A DNA stretch of 64,000 bases from Leptasterias polaris (lineage: Eukaryota; Echinodermata; Asteroidea; Forcipulatida; Asteriidae). Positions 26,601-38,600 of this stretch are shown here, one piece after another. The notes beneath the pieces were generated by a model, which was given only the letters and a program-made list of their open reading frames with translations, was not told the origin of the DNA and made no database searches. The stretch spans positions 744,001 through 808,000 of the forward strand of contig JAZGTN010000060.1 of assembly GCA_037783415.1 (NCBI GenBank), in the 5' to 3' direction. The position numbers and the translations under genes were made by a program. Numbering within the stretch: the stretch's first letter is position 1; each line of letters starts with the position of its first letter.

Positions 26601-29600
26601 TATGAATTTATACACTCAAAGTATAAATCTAAGAATATGTACATACACAAGTGGAAAATAGATGAGGAATATATGTATTGTAAAATAAGGAAATCTATTC
26701 TTGAACTTTGTGTACTCAAGAAGTTAACTAAATGTGAACAAGAAATAAAGTGGTTTATACATGTACATGTAATCAAAGTAAGGGAAATCTAAATCCTTCA
26801 AATCCATGGAAATAGATTATATCTCTAAACACAGAAAGTCATCAAAAGGATGATCTTTCCTAAATATGCAATAATAGATACAACACAGTGAATCCGGGCT
26901 TCCTAAAGACCATCAATGAATGAATCCACTTTAAATTCAGTAATCAGAGTAAAGTTTAAGAATACTCAAGCTAACTTCGGAATTAATCAAAAAGTGTTCA
27001 CAAAGTCTCAATAAAAAGAAACTTAGGAACTTTAACAATAAGAACAATTATTAAACAATATAAATGAATTCTTACCCCAGTCGAGTCATCCACAAAATCT
27101 TGAGACATTAACTAAGAACATGTGTAGAAGGAAGCAGGACACTGTGTGTGGTGTTAACAGTACCAGTGCTAGTGGTGGAATGACTCACTCAAGACAAAGG
27201 ATAAGTGTGGCTTTACCTTAGGGTCAAGCGAGGGCGCTGCGCAGGAGAAATATGTAAATGAGCTGTCACATACTCCCCTGCTCTAAGGTTGGCGTCCCGA
27301 CAACCTAAACTGATAAAAGATTAATACAAACAAAACAAATGCAATTTACTATTTACAAAAAAAATCATCTTGGCTGGACTCCGGCCAACATCTGCGCCAA
27401 CAGCAGCTGCGTTCGGCTGATGTCCGCCAGTACGCGTGGGTCTATCGCAGGTGCAGGGACAGGCATTGCTGGAGTCTCCGACTGGATGACAGACTTCGGG
27501 AAGTGGTGGGGATTGGAGTGTTGTCCCGCTCCAGCACGGCTGGTGTGGCGCAACTGCTCCGCTTTGGCAAGTGGGACCTCCTCCTCTGTAGTGGGCTCCG
27601 GTGGGGTATCTTCCACTTCTGATGGGGGTTGAGGGGCTGGATCGTCAGGGTAATGCTCCCCTGCTTTGTGTAAAGCAGCGGGTGCTCTCTCTGGATCTTG
27701 CACATCTGATGATTGAGGGGCTTGGTCCTCAGGGTGGTGCTCCCCTGCTTTGTGAATAGCAGCAGGTGCACTCTCTGGCTCTGGTTGACCCGTTGTCATC
27801 GCCGGAGTCTCACCTTCTGTCTCCAGTATGATGATCTCCTCTTCTGCCTCCTCATCTTCGTCAATGTGCACTGGCAAAACTGGGTCATCTTGATGACGAC
27901 ACCCAGTAGCTGGAGGTTCATCCTCATCCAGTACCAAGGCTCTGCTGTCTAGGAGGTCCTTTCGATTCAGGGTCTTCTCCATCCCCTCTCCGTCAAGTGG
28001 AGCAACTATGTAGACGTGGCCGGTTGGGTTCGGCCTCCCTACAACTTTGTGGGGTCGGTTGTCCCACACATCTTGGATCTTGTTTCTTCCCTTGATGGAA
28101 CGGTTTCGCAGAAAGACCCTTGCTCCAACATGGAGATCCTCATCTCTCGCTGCCTCATTGTAGCGTTGCTGTCTTCGGAGAGCCTCCTTCTCTGTTGTGC
28201 CTGCAGCTTTCTGAAATGCGTGCTGCATTCGCACATGATGGTCTGCTACCCATTGGTCAAGCTCAGGATCGTCGCCTTCCTCTCTCCCGAACCCAAGAAG
28301 GTGGTCTACGGGTAATCTTGGTTCCCGTCCGAAGAAGAGATAGTAGGGGGAGTAACCTGTTGAGGAGTGGGGTGTCGCGTTGTATGCGTAGATCAGCTCT
28401 GGGAGATGTTCTGGCCATCTGCGCTTCTGGTCCGGGGGCAGCGTGCGTAAGCGATCGTGCATGGTACGATTAAAACGCTCGCACTGCCCATTCCCTTCGG
28501 GGTGGTAAGGCGTCGTTCGGCTCTTGGTGACACCGTACATCTCACAGAGTTCCCGGATGACTTTGCTTTCGAAGTTCCTGCCTTGGTCGCTGTGAAGTCT
28601 GCGAGGCACACCAAAACGGACGAACCAGTCTCTCACCAAGCATCGAGCCACCGTTCTTGCCTTTTGGTCCTTACATGGTATGGCTTGTGTAAACTTTGTA
28701 AAGACATCGGTGAGAACCAGCACGTTTTCCACATTGTTTGTGCCAGGCTCCAGGACGGTGAAGTCCATGGCGAGAACTTCGAGGGGTCTTTTGGCGATTA
28801 AGGAACCCATGGTAGGATGGAGCTTCTTCCCAGCTTTGGCTAACATACACCTTTGACAATTCCGGCAGTACTCTTCGATGTCGTGTATCATCCCTGGCCA
28901 GAAACATCTGTTACGGGCGAGTGCAAGGGTCCTTTCTACTCCTTGATGTCCAACCTGATCATGGACTGCGGTTAACAACTGCTCTCGTAGAACTTGAGGA
29001 AGTAGAAGTTGACTGATCTCGCCACTCGCTTCTTTTCTTTTCTTGTAGAGAATGTTGTCTCTCGCCTCCAGGTGGTTCCAGAACTTCAGCAACTTCCGCG
29101 TTGGCTTGTCCTCCTTCATGAGCTCACTGATGTGTGGTTGTCGTCCACTCTCCCAGTAAGTCCACAATCTGCCTAGGTGTTTGTCATTCTGTTGGAGTGT
29201 AGCCATGTCTTCAGTAGAGATGGAGGGAAGGGTTGACATCGCAGCAGGTGCTGTCACATCTGGTCTGATGCGGAGTTCATTTAGTCCAGCTTCAACCAGG
29301 GTGTCTCGAACTTGCAAAACAACTGTGGAGGGGATGGGAGTGGAAGCATAAGATGAAGAAATGGTCTCTTCAGTGGACATCTCTTCAGAGTGGGCAGTTT
29401 GCAGGTCTTCACTGTGAGTGGTCTTCCTGCTGAGGGCATCGGCATTACGGTTACTCCTTCCTGACCTATATTTGATTGTGAACTGGAACTGTTCCAACTC
29501 TCCAGCCCATCTGGTCTCTGTCGCTCCCAACTTCGTGTTCGTCTGCAGATAGCTGAGGGGGTTATTATCAGTGTAAACGACAAAGTTTGCACCGAGAAGG

Positions 29601-32600
29601 ATGTCCCTGTACTTCACAGTGATCGCCCAACGCAATGCCAACAGTTCCAACTTCATGCTGCTGTAGTTCTGCATGTTCCTTTCATTCACTCTCAAGCCTC
29701 TACTGGCGTAACCCAGGACTACCAAACCTTGCTCTTGTTGTTGGGACAAAACTGCGCCCAGACCTTGGTAGCTAGCATCAACCTCCAGGATGAATTGACG
29801 AGAGAAATCGGGGTAGCCTAGGAGAGGAGCAGTCGTCAGAAGTTGTTTCAAGTCAGTGAACGACTTGTCACAAGACTCATCCCATGCATCTGATGTGGGT
29901 TTGATGGAACTGACCTTTCTGTGCTTCTTCTTCCCTGTACCTCCTAAGAGTGCGTGGAGTGGAGCCGCGACTTTAGCAAACCCTGGTACAAAACGGCGGT
30001 AGTACCCAGCTAGACCAAGAAACCCGCGGAGTTCACGTTCTGTGGCTGGCTTCTTCCATTCTCTCACCGCGCTTATCTTCTCAGGATCTGGAGATATCCC
30101 GCCGTCAGATATGGAATGGCCCAAGTACTTCAGTTGTTCCGTGAACAGGTTGCACTTCTCTGGTTTAACCTTCAAGCCAAATTCAGTGAGGCGGTCCAGC
30201 ACTAACCGTAGTCGTTCAAGCGTCTCCTCGAAGGTACGACCAAAGACTAAGATGTCATCTAAGTAGACGATGAGAGACTGGAAGTTTTTGTCACCGAATG
30301 CTTTGTCCATCAAGCGCATGAATGTGGCTGGCGCATTGCAGAGGCCGAAGGGCATACGGGTGAACTCGTACAGACCTCCAGTTCCTACTCGGAAGGCTGT
30401 CTTCTCAACATCTTTTGCAGCAACGGAAATTTGATGGAACCCATGGGCGAGATCCAGGCTGCAAAAGAACTTCGCTCCACCAAGTGCATCGAGGGCTTCG
30501 TCAATGCGGGGAAGTGGATAGGCATCTCTGTGAGTCTTGGCATTCAGGGCCCTGTAATCAACACAAAGTCTCAGCTTTCCATCTCGCTTCCTCACGAGTA
30601 CGATCGGTGAGGCATACGGACTGGAGGACTCCCTGATCACGCCCATTTCGAGAGATTTCTGCAGGTGTTCTCGAACTTCAGCCCATTGGTGAGGTGGTAT
30701 GCGCCGGTGAGGTACTCGAACTGGAACATCGTCAGTAGTGTTGATAGCATGAGATATTTTGTCACAGAGTCCGATGTCGTCTTCATCTCTGCTAAATGTG
30801 CTGGCATGGCTGGAAATTAGTCGGTGGAGTTGATGTTGCTGATCGTCACTTATCCCAGTACCGACTTTCATCCGTGACATCAGGCTCCTGGCTTCATCAG
30901 CGCAGTCGTTTTTTACTTCACCTGCCTGCATTTCCTGCAAAGTTGCTTCAAAAGCTCTGCTATGGTGTTCAGCGACCGCACTGCTCACTGTGGCTACTGG
31001 GGTTCTCGGGGGTAAATAGAGGTCATCATTCGTGAAGTTAGCAACTTGAACCGGTATTCTACCACTGCTGTCGACGGAGACTAGTGTAGGAGCTACAGCT
31101 AACCCATTTGGTATGTGGGTCACATCTACATCCAGCTGTTCTATTATGGCCTCGTAAGTCACATCAGTTGCAGCAGGTTTCACTGAACATTCCATCAGAA
31201 GGAGAGAGTTGGCGGGGACTAGGATGGGCTTGGACCCCACTGTTCGGACTTTACCTGCAAAATCTGGCTGATGTACAGTGCAACTTCGCACTTCCTCGTA
31301 GAGAGCGAGTACATGAGCCCATTCAGGTGCGTCACATCGTCTGTTCAACACCTCCAGGTAGTTTTGGCCGCTTGCATCTTGCCGTAACTTCTCTCGGATG
31401 TCCCTGAAGATGTTTGACCCAATCACTCCTGGTACTGTCTTCTTCCTCTCTGCAATCGATGTGCCTGTAGGGTCCTTGACCACCAGAAAACCCATGTTGA
31501 TGAAAGAGTGGCCCAGCACTGTTAGTGGCAATTCAACATAGCCGAGGTAGGGAATGGCCAGACCTTGAGCACCGGAGATGCTGATGAACGCAGTCACATC
31601 TACTAATTCTGTCTCAGGAAAGTGTTCTCTGAAGGAAGATTCAGTAATCGTTGAAACTTGCGCTCCTGTGTCAAGTAGACAACGCACCCTTGATGCACCA
31701 AGCTGGACGACAGATTCTGGACACTGCCCTACCGCTTTTCTGTAGATTGAGCCGCTATTAGTTGATTCTTGTGGGCCTGCCGTGTGGCTCTCAATGACAG
31801 GCCGTTCTAGTTTAACTGAGGGCCAGGCTTCTTGGGGACAAACTGCTGTGCTGGGGACTGCTGGGGGACAAAGTGCTGTGCCATGGACTGCTGGGGGACA
31901 AAGTGCTGTGCCATGGACTGCTGGGGGACAAACTGCTGGAGATCCCTGGTACCCTGACTCGTTCCTCCTGACGACGGGGATGACGAGGCATGGGGACAGT
32001 CTCGCTTGAGATGACCCGTGGACTGGCAATTGTAGCAACGTCTAGGATCCTGACTCCAACGGCGAGCAGGTCGCTGCATGGCCTGTAAGAGTGCCTCAAT
32101 CTGCTGTTGTTGCCGCTGCAGTTGTTCGCCATGCCTTTCAAGAAGTGCCTTCATGCCATGTGCCCCGTCTTCAGCCTTGACCTCGTGTACTGTTACTGCC
32201 TTCTGGGTTTTGACACGGCTGGTGCCAAGCCACTCGATGGCACGGTCTCTAGCATCGAAGAAACTCAGCTCTGGTGAATCAATATTCATGCGACGCAGTT
32301 CTCTCCGTAGACCCTCATCATTAACTGACTCGGCTAGCCTTCCCTTCAGCGTTTTATCTCTCGTAGCATTGAAGGAGACATCCAGGCGAGCCATGGAATT
32401 AAATAATTCCATGAGCTCGAGGGAGAAACTCAGTAGATCTTCTCCTGGGCCTTGGTGGAAGGAGAAAAACTTCTGCTGGATCTGGGGGAGCGTCTCACCA
32501 TCACCAAAGACTTTCAGCAGTACACGGAAGATGTCGTCTGGACCCTTCACAGCATCACCTCTGCCAAGAATTTCTTGCCTAGCTCTGCCGGCAAGATGGT

Positions 32601-35600
32601 CAATAATAAACGCAGCACCGTCCTCCACTCCGATCTGTCGAGCAGCCAACTGACCTTTGACGTCACTGACCCACTCTTGGACAGATGGATCACTCGGTTT
32701 CTCCGGCTTCCCCCTGAAGCGTTCCAGCCGTCTCCCTGCTGCTATGTATATCTGCTTCGCTGGTGGGGTAGTAGAGCTGACGCCAGCTGTGGCCTTCTCG
32801 CGCTCCTCCTTCTCTGCCTGAAGTGCTACCTTCATCGCCTCAAGCTCGGCCCGCAGTTGCTCCATTCCCTCCATTCTTGATAGATGTAGCAGCTCGTCTC
32901 GGGGTCAATTGTCTGCCGTTAGTTTCGCCTCATCCTCGACTGGGGGTAGATGCAGTATAATAATACACCATCCTGTCTACGACGCCAAATGTGACACTGA
33001 GAAAATGTGACACGACAAGGATGGTGTACATTACTGTGTCTGGTTCATTTAATGGTGAGCTGCATCTTTTAAGTAATTAGCAAAACCAAAACAAGCCCTG
33101 AAAAGATACAAAATAGAATTTCCATATAAATACAATGCTTTAGGAAATACCAATCCAGCAAAGTAAATAATAAAAAGAACAATGATAATCCTCAGAAAAT
33201 CCAATGCAATCAAAAGAGATAAATCGAACTTGATAACACAATTTGCCTCTAACTATAAAGTCAAGTTAAATTCCAAAAATGAATTAATACAAGGCATGTA
33301 AATACTTTAACTTGCAAAGACAAAATAGAAAATAACTAAAGCAAATGTGCAATGCATCTCTAAATATATGACTATGGACTCAGCAAACCATAGACTTAAA
33401 TCAGTCTGCTCATCATTATAACCTAAGGATCCATAAAGAAACTAACTTAGGAAAAATGAATTAATATCATAAGAACAGGATTATAAAGAAATAACATAAC
33501 TAAATAAATGATAAACAAGTATGCAGATGGCATATTTAATTAAGTATTAAAAGAGAAATATGAGTATATATGCTGCATCACATAAACTTAAGGACTAGTG
33601 TGCCAGTCTAATAAGACATTACTGGTATATCTTAGGTCACACGCTCCAATAAACACTGGACAAAAGAATTCTCTGCAGGGTGTAATAAACACTCTGCCTC
33701 CCTGTACTAAGGTATGGTGCCTTCCAAGAAACTGTGTGCACCTCATTATATATGCAGCAACTTAGGGGATTAGGGTATCACTACACTGCACTATGGGCAT
33801 CTACACAGGACAAAGGAACTATGAATTTATACACTCAAAGTATAAATCTAAGAATATGTACATACACAAGTGGAAAATAGATGAGGAATATATGTATTGT
33901 AAAATAAGGAAATCTATTCTTGAACTTTGTGTACTCAAGAAGTTAACTAAATGTGAACAAGAAATAAAGTGGTTTATACATGTACATGTAATCAAAGTAA
34001 GGGAAATCTAAATCCTTCAAATCCATGGAAATAGATTATATCTCTAAACACAGAAAGTCATCAAAAGGATGATCTTTCCTAAATATGCAATAATAGATAC
34101 AACACAGTGAATCCGGGCTTCCTAAAGACCATCAATGAATGAATCCACTTTAAATTCAGTAATCAGAGTAAAGTTTAAGAATACTCAAGCTAACTTCGGA
34201 ATTAATCAAAAAGTGTTCACAAAGTCTCAATAAAAAGAAACTTAGGAACTTTAACAATAAGAACAATTATTAAACAATATAAATGAATTCTTACCCCAGT
34301 CGAGTCATCCACAAAATCTTGAGACATTAACTAAGAACATGTGTAGAAGGAAGCAGGACACTGTGTGTGGTGTTAACAGTACCAGTGCTAGTGGTGGAAT
34401 GACTCACTCAAGACAAAGGATAAGTGTGGCTTTACCTTAGGGTCAAGCGAGGGCGCTGCGCAGGAGAAATATGTAAATGAGCTGTCACAAAAGCATGAAT
34501 CAGAATTTCTGTGGTGTGTTTATTAAGGTACTTCCGTATGTGTCCAATGTTACGGATGGACATGCAGACTGATCTAGAGATAAGACGGAAGATAATGATG
34601 CACTCAAGTATTGTTAGAGCTATTCAACAGACATGATGCCATCCTGCCAGAAAATATCTGAAAACATTTTTACAGGACATATTTGCGGAGAGTTGACTTA
34701 CTCAAGCACTGGTTGGGTTGTCTAGCCCCACTGTCGCTTGTAGTGGTTCCTGGTGGACAATCTTTGCAAGATGTCTGCCCTGCATTGTCCTGATACCTTC
34801 CAAGCGGACATGACAAACAAGCATCAGTGTCTGGAATATGCCGAGTACCTCTAGGGCATTTCACTGAGAGAGAAAAGAACCAGTCAAAATATTTCAAGGA
34901 AGAAATCTCTAGAAACAATAAAAGTATAACGCCATAGTTTATCACCTGATAAGCCTCTCAAAGTATACTTTGAGAGGCCAGCTCATTGTTTATTCCACAG
35001 GTATGCAGATTGAAGCTCCAAATATGTGACCGATTATACAGCACCTTGTAAGGGTTTACAAGGTGATGCAGGCGTGGCGTGTCGTGGCCGAGCGGTCTAG
35101 GTCACCGGACCTAAGCTCTGGTGTTTTCAGCAGCAGAGTGTGGGTTCGATACCCGATCATGACACTTGTGCCCTTGAGCAAGGCACTTAACCATAATTGC
35201 TTCGAAAAAGTTGGGAAGGTAGTGCATTCTGCTCTACCAGACAGGCTCCTAGTGGATGATACCCATGCCTACATCCTTAAGGACTGTGAAGGGGGTAATC
35301 CTGTTTCAGCCCCAGGAGTAGGAGGCAACGTGCCCCTGGTGTCAATTGATTTGGGTCGATAGCCCAAATCAGTTATGTGTAGCCCTCACCTTGAGTGGCC
35401 ATCTGTGGCCTTGTGAGTTAGGCGATATCTCATATAAAAAAATATAAAAAAAAATAAAAAGTGCAATCCACAGCCAACCATGCCAGAAACACAGGGACAA
35501 GTCTCGTTCTCTTATTGAGTGTTGTACTGGGATCTTTTATGTGCATTACCCAACACACAGGAATTACGGCTTAAATATGTCCCAACCCAAGAGCAAAGAA

Positions 35601-38600
35601 ATTATGATTAAGTGTCTTGCTCAAGGACACAAGTGTCATGACCGGGACTCCAACCCACACTCTGCCGACCAGCGCTTGAGTCCGGTGTGCTTGACTGCTC
35701 GGCCAAGTCACGCCAAAAATACAATGAATGAAAGATTAAACTAGCCTGTATGTTATAAAAAACACACACAGCTCCACCGTTGGTATAGCTCTCTCTGTGA
35801 ACAACAGATTTGAATATCGATGGAATAATCTTTTCAACCTCAAAATTGTATTATCAAGTTATTTGAAAAGAACTCATCTTAAAGGGAAGGTGTACCTTTG
35901 GTAATTACTCCAAAAACTAATGACCATAAAAACTAATTAAGTAAGAAGCACTGCAGCTGTTGATAATGTGTAACATTTTGAGAAACAATTCCCTTCAAAG
36001 GAATGTGGTTTTAGAGAAAGGGATTTCAGTCTAAGAAACGTTTCTGCATGAAACATTTCTCAGATTGTTTTTTTTCCAAATTAAGGATTATTCTTCTTAC
36101 AGGGACATAATCGTTCCAGATTTTTGGCAATATCTCAAAAACACTACCACCTTTTGAAATGAAAATTTTACAGATTAGTTTTATTGTATATATCTACATT
36201 TTTAAAGGATTTAAAAAAATGAGAGGTTCCAAAAAACTAAAGGTATACTTTGCCTTTAAGTCTAGTGTACTAGACTGTTAGGCTACAACAATACCAGTAT
36301 TGTCTTTTTGATCTGCTACTGTTGCTGTGTAAAAAAACAAAAAAAAGAGCATATAAATCACCAAAAGGAGTGACAACAAAACCAAACATGTGGTCAAATA
36401 AATTCAAAAGATAAACTACTCACAGCATCTTTGTCGTCGTTTGATTTGCCCTGGCTCACAAATTAATCCTTGCTCCGAGGAAGAAACGGCAACACCAAAG
36501 TTTTCCGTCTCGAAGAAGGGAGCAGTTGACGCCCTCAGAGACCCATCTTCGTCGTTCAGGAGACGTTGGTGAAGCCTGAAGACAAGTTCATTTGAAGGAA
36601 TATTGGATTTCCTTGACACGGCAGGAGCCTGGAAGCAAGAGGAATCAGCAAGGATGAGTTTCTTTTCGTTGTTCAACCCAAATCATTAAAAATTTACCCA
36701 GTCAGTTTCCATTGTAATTTATTACATGATATTTGAAATACTGACGCTTCCCAGGTTATATCGTAAACTTGGGTGTGATCTTTTGCTATACAGCAGCTAC
36801 AGGTTGTATGGCTTCTGACTAGCACCCCAGAACAAAGATACTGACAAAATAGAGAGACTGCCAACATTAAGGGCTAGATAAATTAGTTGGAAAATTAGTC
36901 CAGAGGTCGCAGGTTCAAGTCCTGCTCTAGTCAATTCTTTGTTCAACCCAAAATTAAGGATGAGTTTTAATAGAGAAAGATGGAGGAACAATCAATTAAA
37001 TGAAGGGTAATAGTTGGTACAAAATGAAAACTCAATACTCAGGGACTTAACAAGATGACCATAAATATATTTTGAATTTGCATCAAGGATAAAGAATAGG
37101 TGCAGTGAATGGGCCGATGTGGCTGGCAGCCAAAGAGGCCTTTACATGCCTGCGGCTCAACCAAGTTGCAGCCGCATCCTTCGCAATTCAGCTTCTCCAC
37201 TGCGAGTAAGGATGATTAGCCTCCCAAATTATAAATGTTATCGTTATAATATCATACCTGCCATCAAAGAAACCTCAGAAATAGGAACACCAGTTTTACG
37301 AGTCCACAGATAGCGACGCAAGAAATCGTGCGAGTAAAGCTTATTACATACAAATTATCTACGTATTTAAAACAATGTACAAAAATCCTTGTATCCCGTA
37401 AGAAAATCTCTCTTGTTACAAGAAAACGGCACTCTCTCTTGCCAGAATTTTTTTATCTTTTGGTCATTGTCAGAAATAGGAATGTTCTGTTTTTTGCGGC
37501 CTGTAATCTCACAAATCTGGACAATTCCAACTAAATCTGAACAGTTGGCAGGTATTGTTATATTATTATTAAATAATAAACCACAAGGTTATATTATTAT
37601 TGTTACAACAAGTGCCTTACCTGGTCAAGCATACCATGCACTTCATCAACATCTCTCTTAGATCTCTCTGCACCTCCCCCTCCTTCTACGTTCCCTGCCT
37701 CTGCCGAATACTGCATCCCACAAGACACAAGGATGCCATCCTCCTCGCATCCATTGCCACAGAATCCTGGGATGTCTCGCTCAAGCTTGCGGAAGAGTCG
37801 TAGGAACTTCCTACGGAGTACAGTTTTGGTGTCTTGAGTGTTACAAGGATGTTCGTAGTGATGAATGGATTTCCGTGATGGCCCTGTTCCATCAGAGCCA
37901 ACTTTTTCTAAATAAATTTAAAAAGTACTCAAAAATTCACACAGTACATTTTGTTCTCCTCCTTTTGTCTGAATGTTAAATATCATCAAAGTGGTTTTGA
38001 ATGATAGATGAATGATGCCAGCCTGAAATCTGATATCCTGTGGTAAACGAATCTACACAGTAGAGAGTCAACCTTCCTACTTTCTGATCATTCACTATCT
38101 TGGTTCTAAATGATAGGTGCACTATATGCAACCCTACAGTATGGTATCACGTAGTAAATATATCTACACAGTACACAGTCAACCCTCCTACTGTCTGACC
38201 ATTCAACGTCATCCACTGTGGTTTTGATTGATGATGTGCTATGCCAGCCCACAGTACGATTTATTGTGTTAAATGTATCTACACAGAACACAGATGACTC
38301 TGTGTACAGTTGTGCCACCTCACAAAACCCATGCAGATGACTGGTTCCAAAGTGCTGGGCAGCTTTCTGGCAATTGATATGAAAACTAGGAGGGTTGATA
38401 TTTCCTCCTTGAATTGACTTCCAAAATGGACCAAGAAGCAGATTATCACAACACGAGCTCACAAACTATGAGATAACAGTGCATTGATTGTAAAACACTC
38501 CTGCTCATCTTTTAAAGACCTGGACGGAGCAGCTCCAAGTTACATCACCGAGCTGCTCCTAGAGATCTCTCCGCTCATCTTCCCAAAACTTCCTCACCAC

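Larger units (their letters stand above)
25771..34489 (-). mobile_element. Complete Ty3/Gypsy-type LTR retrotransposon
   Basis: 8719 bp. Two 1500-bp LTRs begin TGTGACA and end TGTCACA. In minus orientation the order is LTR, primer-binding site, gag, pol (protease, reverse transcriptase, RNase H, integrase), polypurine tract (AGAGCAGGGGAGTA), LTR. RT before integrase is the Ty3/Gypsy (Metaviridae) order. Both ORFs are open, and gag and pol overlap in the -1 frame. No envelope ORF was seen. It inserted in a LINE fragment in intron 10 of the large gene, same strand as that gene. Target duplication is unclear because the site is an A run (AAAA left, AAAG right). Confidence 0.95.

Noticed and set aside
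26574..26792. 72-residue plus-strand ORF, also found at 33793-34011
   Set aside because: It is the same chance frame present in both LTR copies and antisense to the element.
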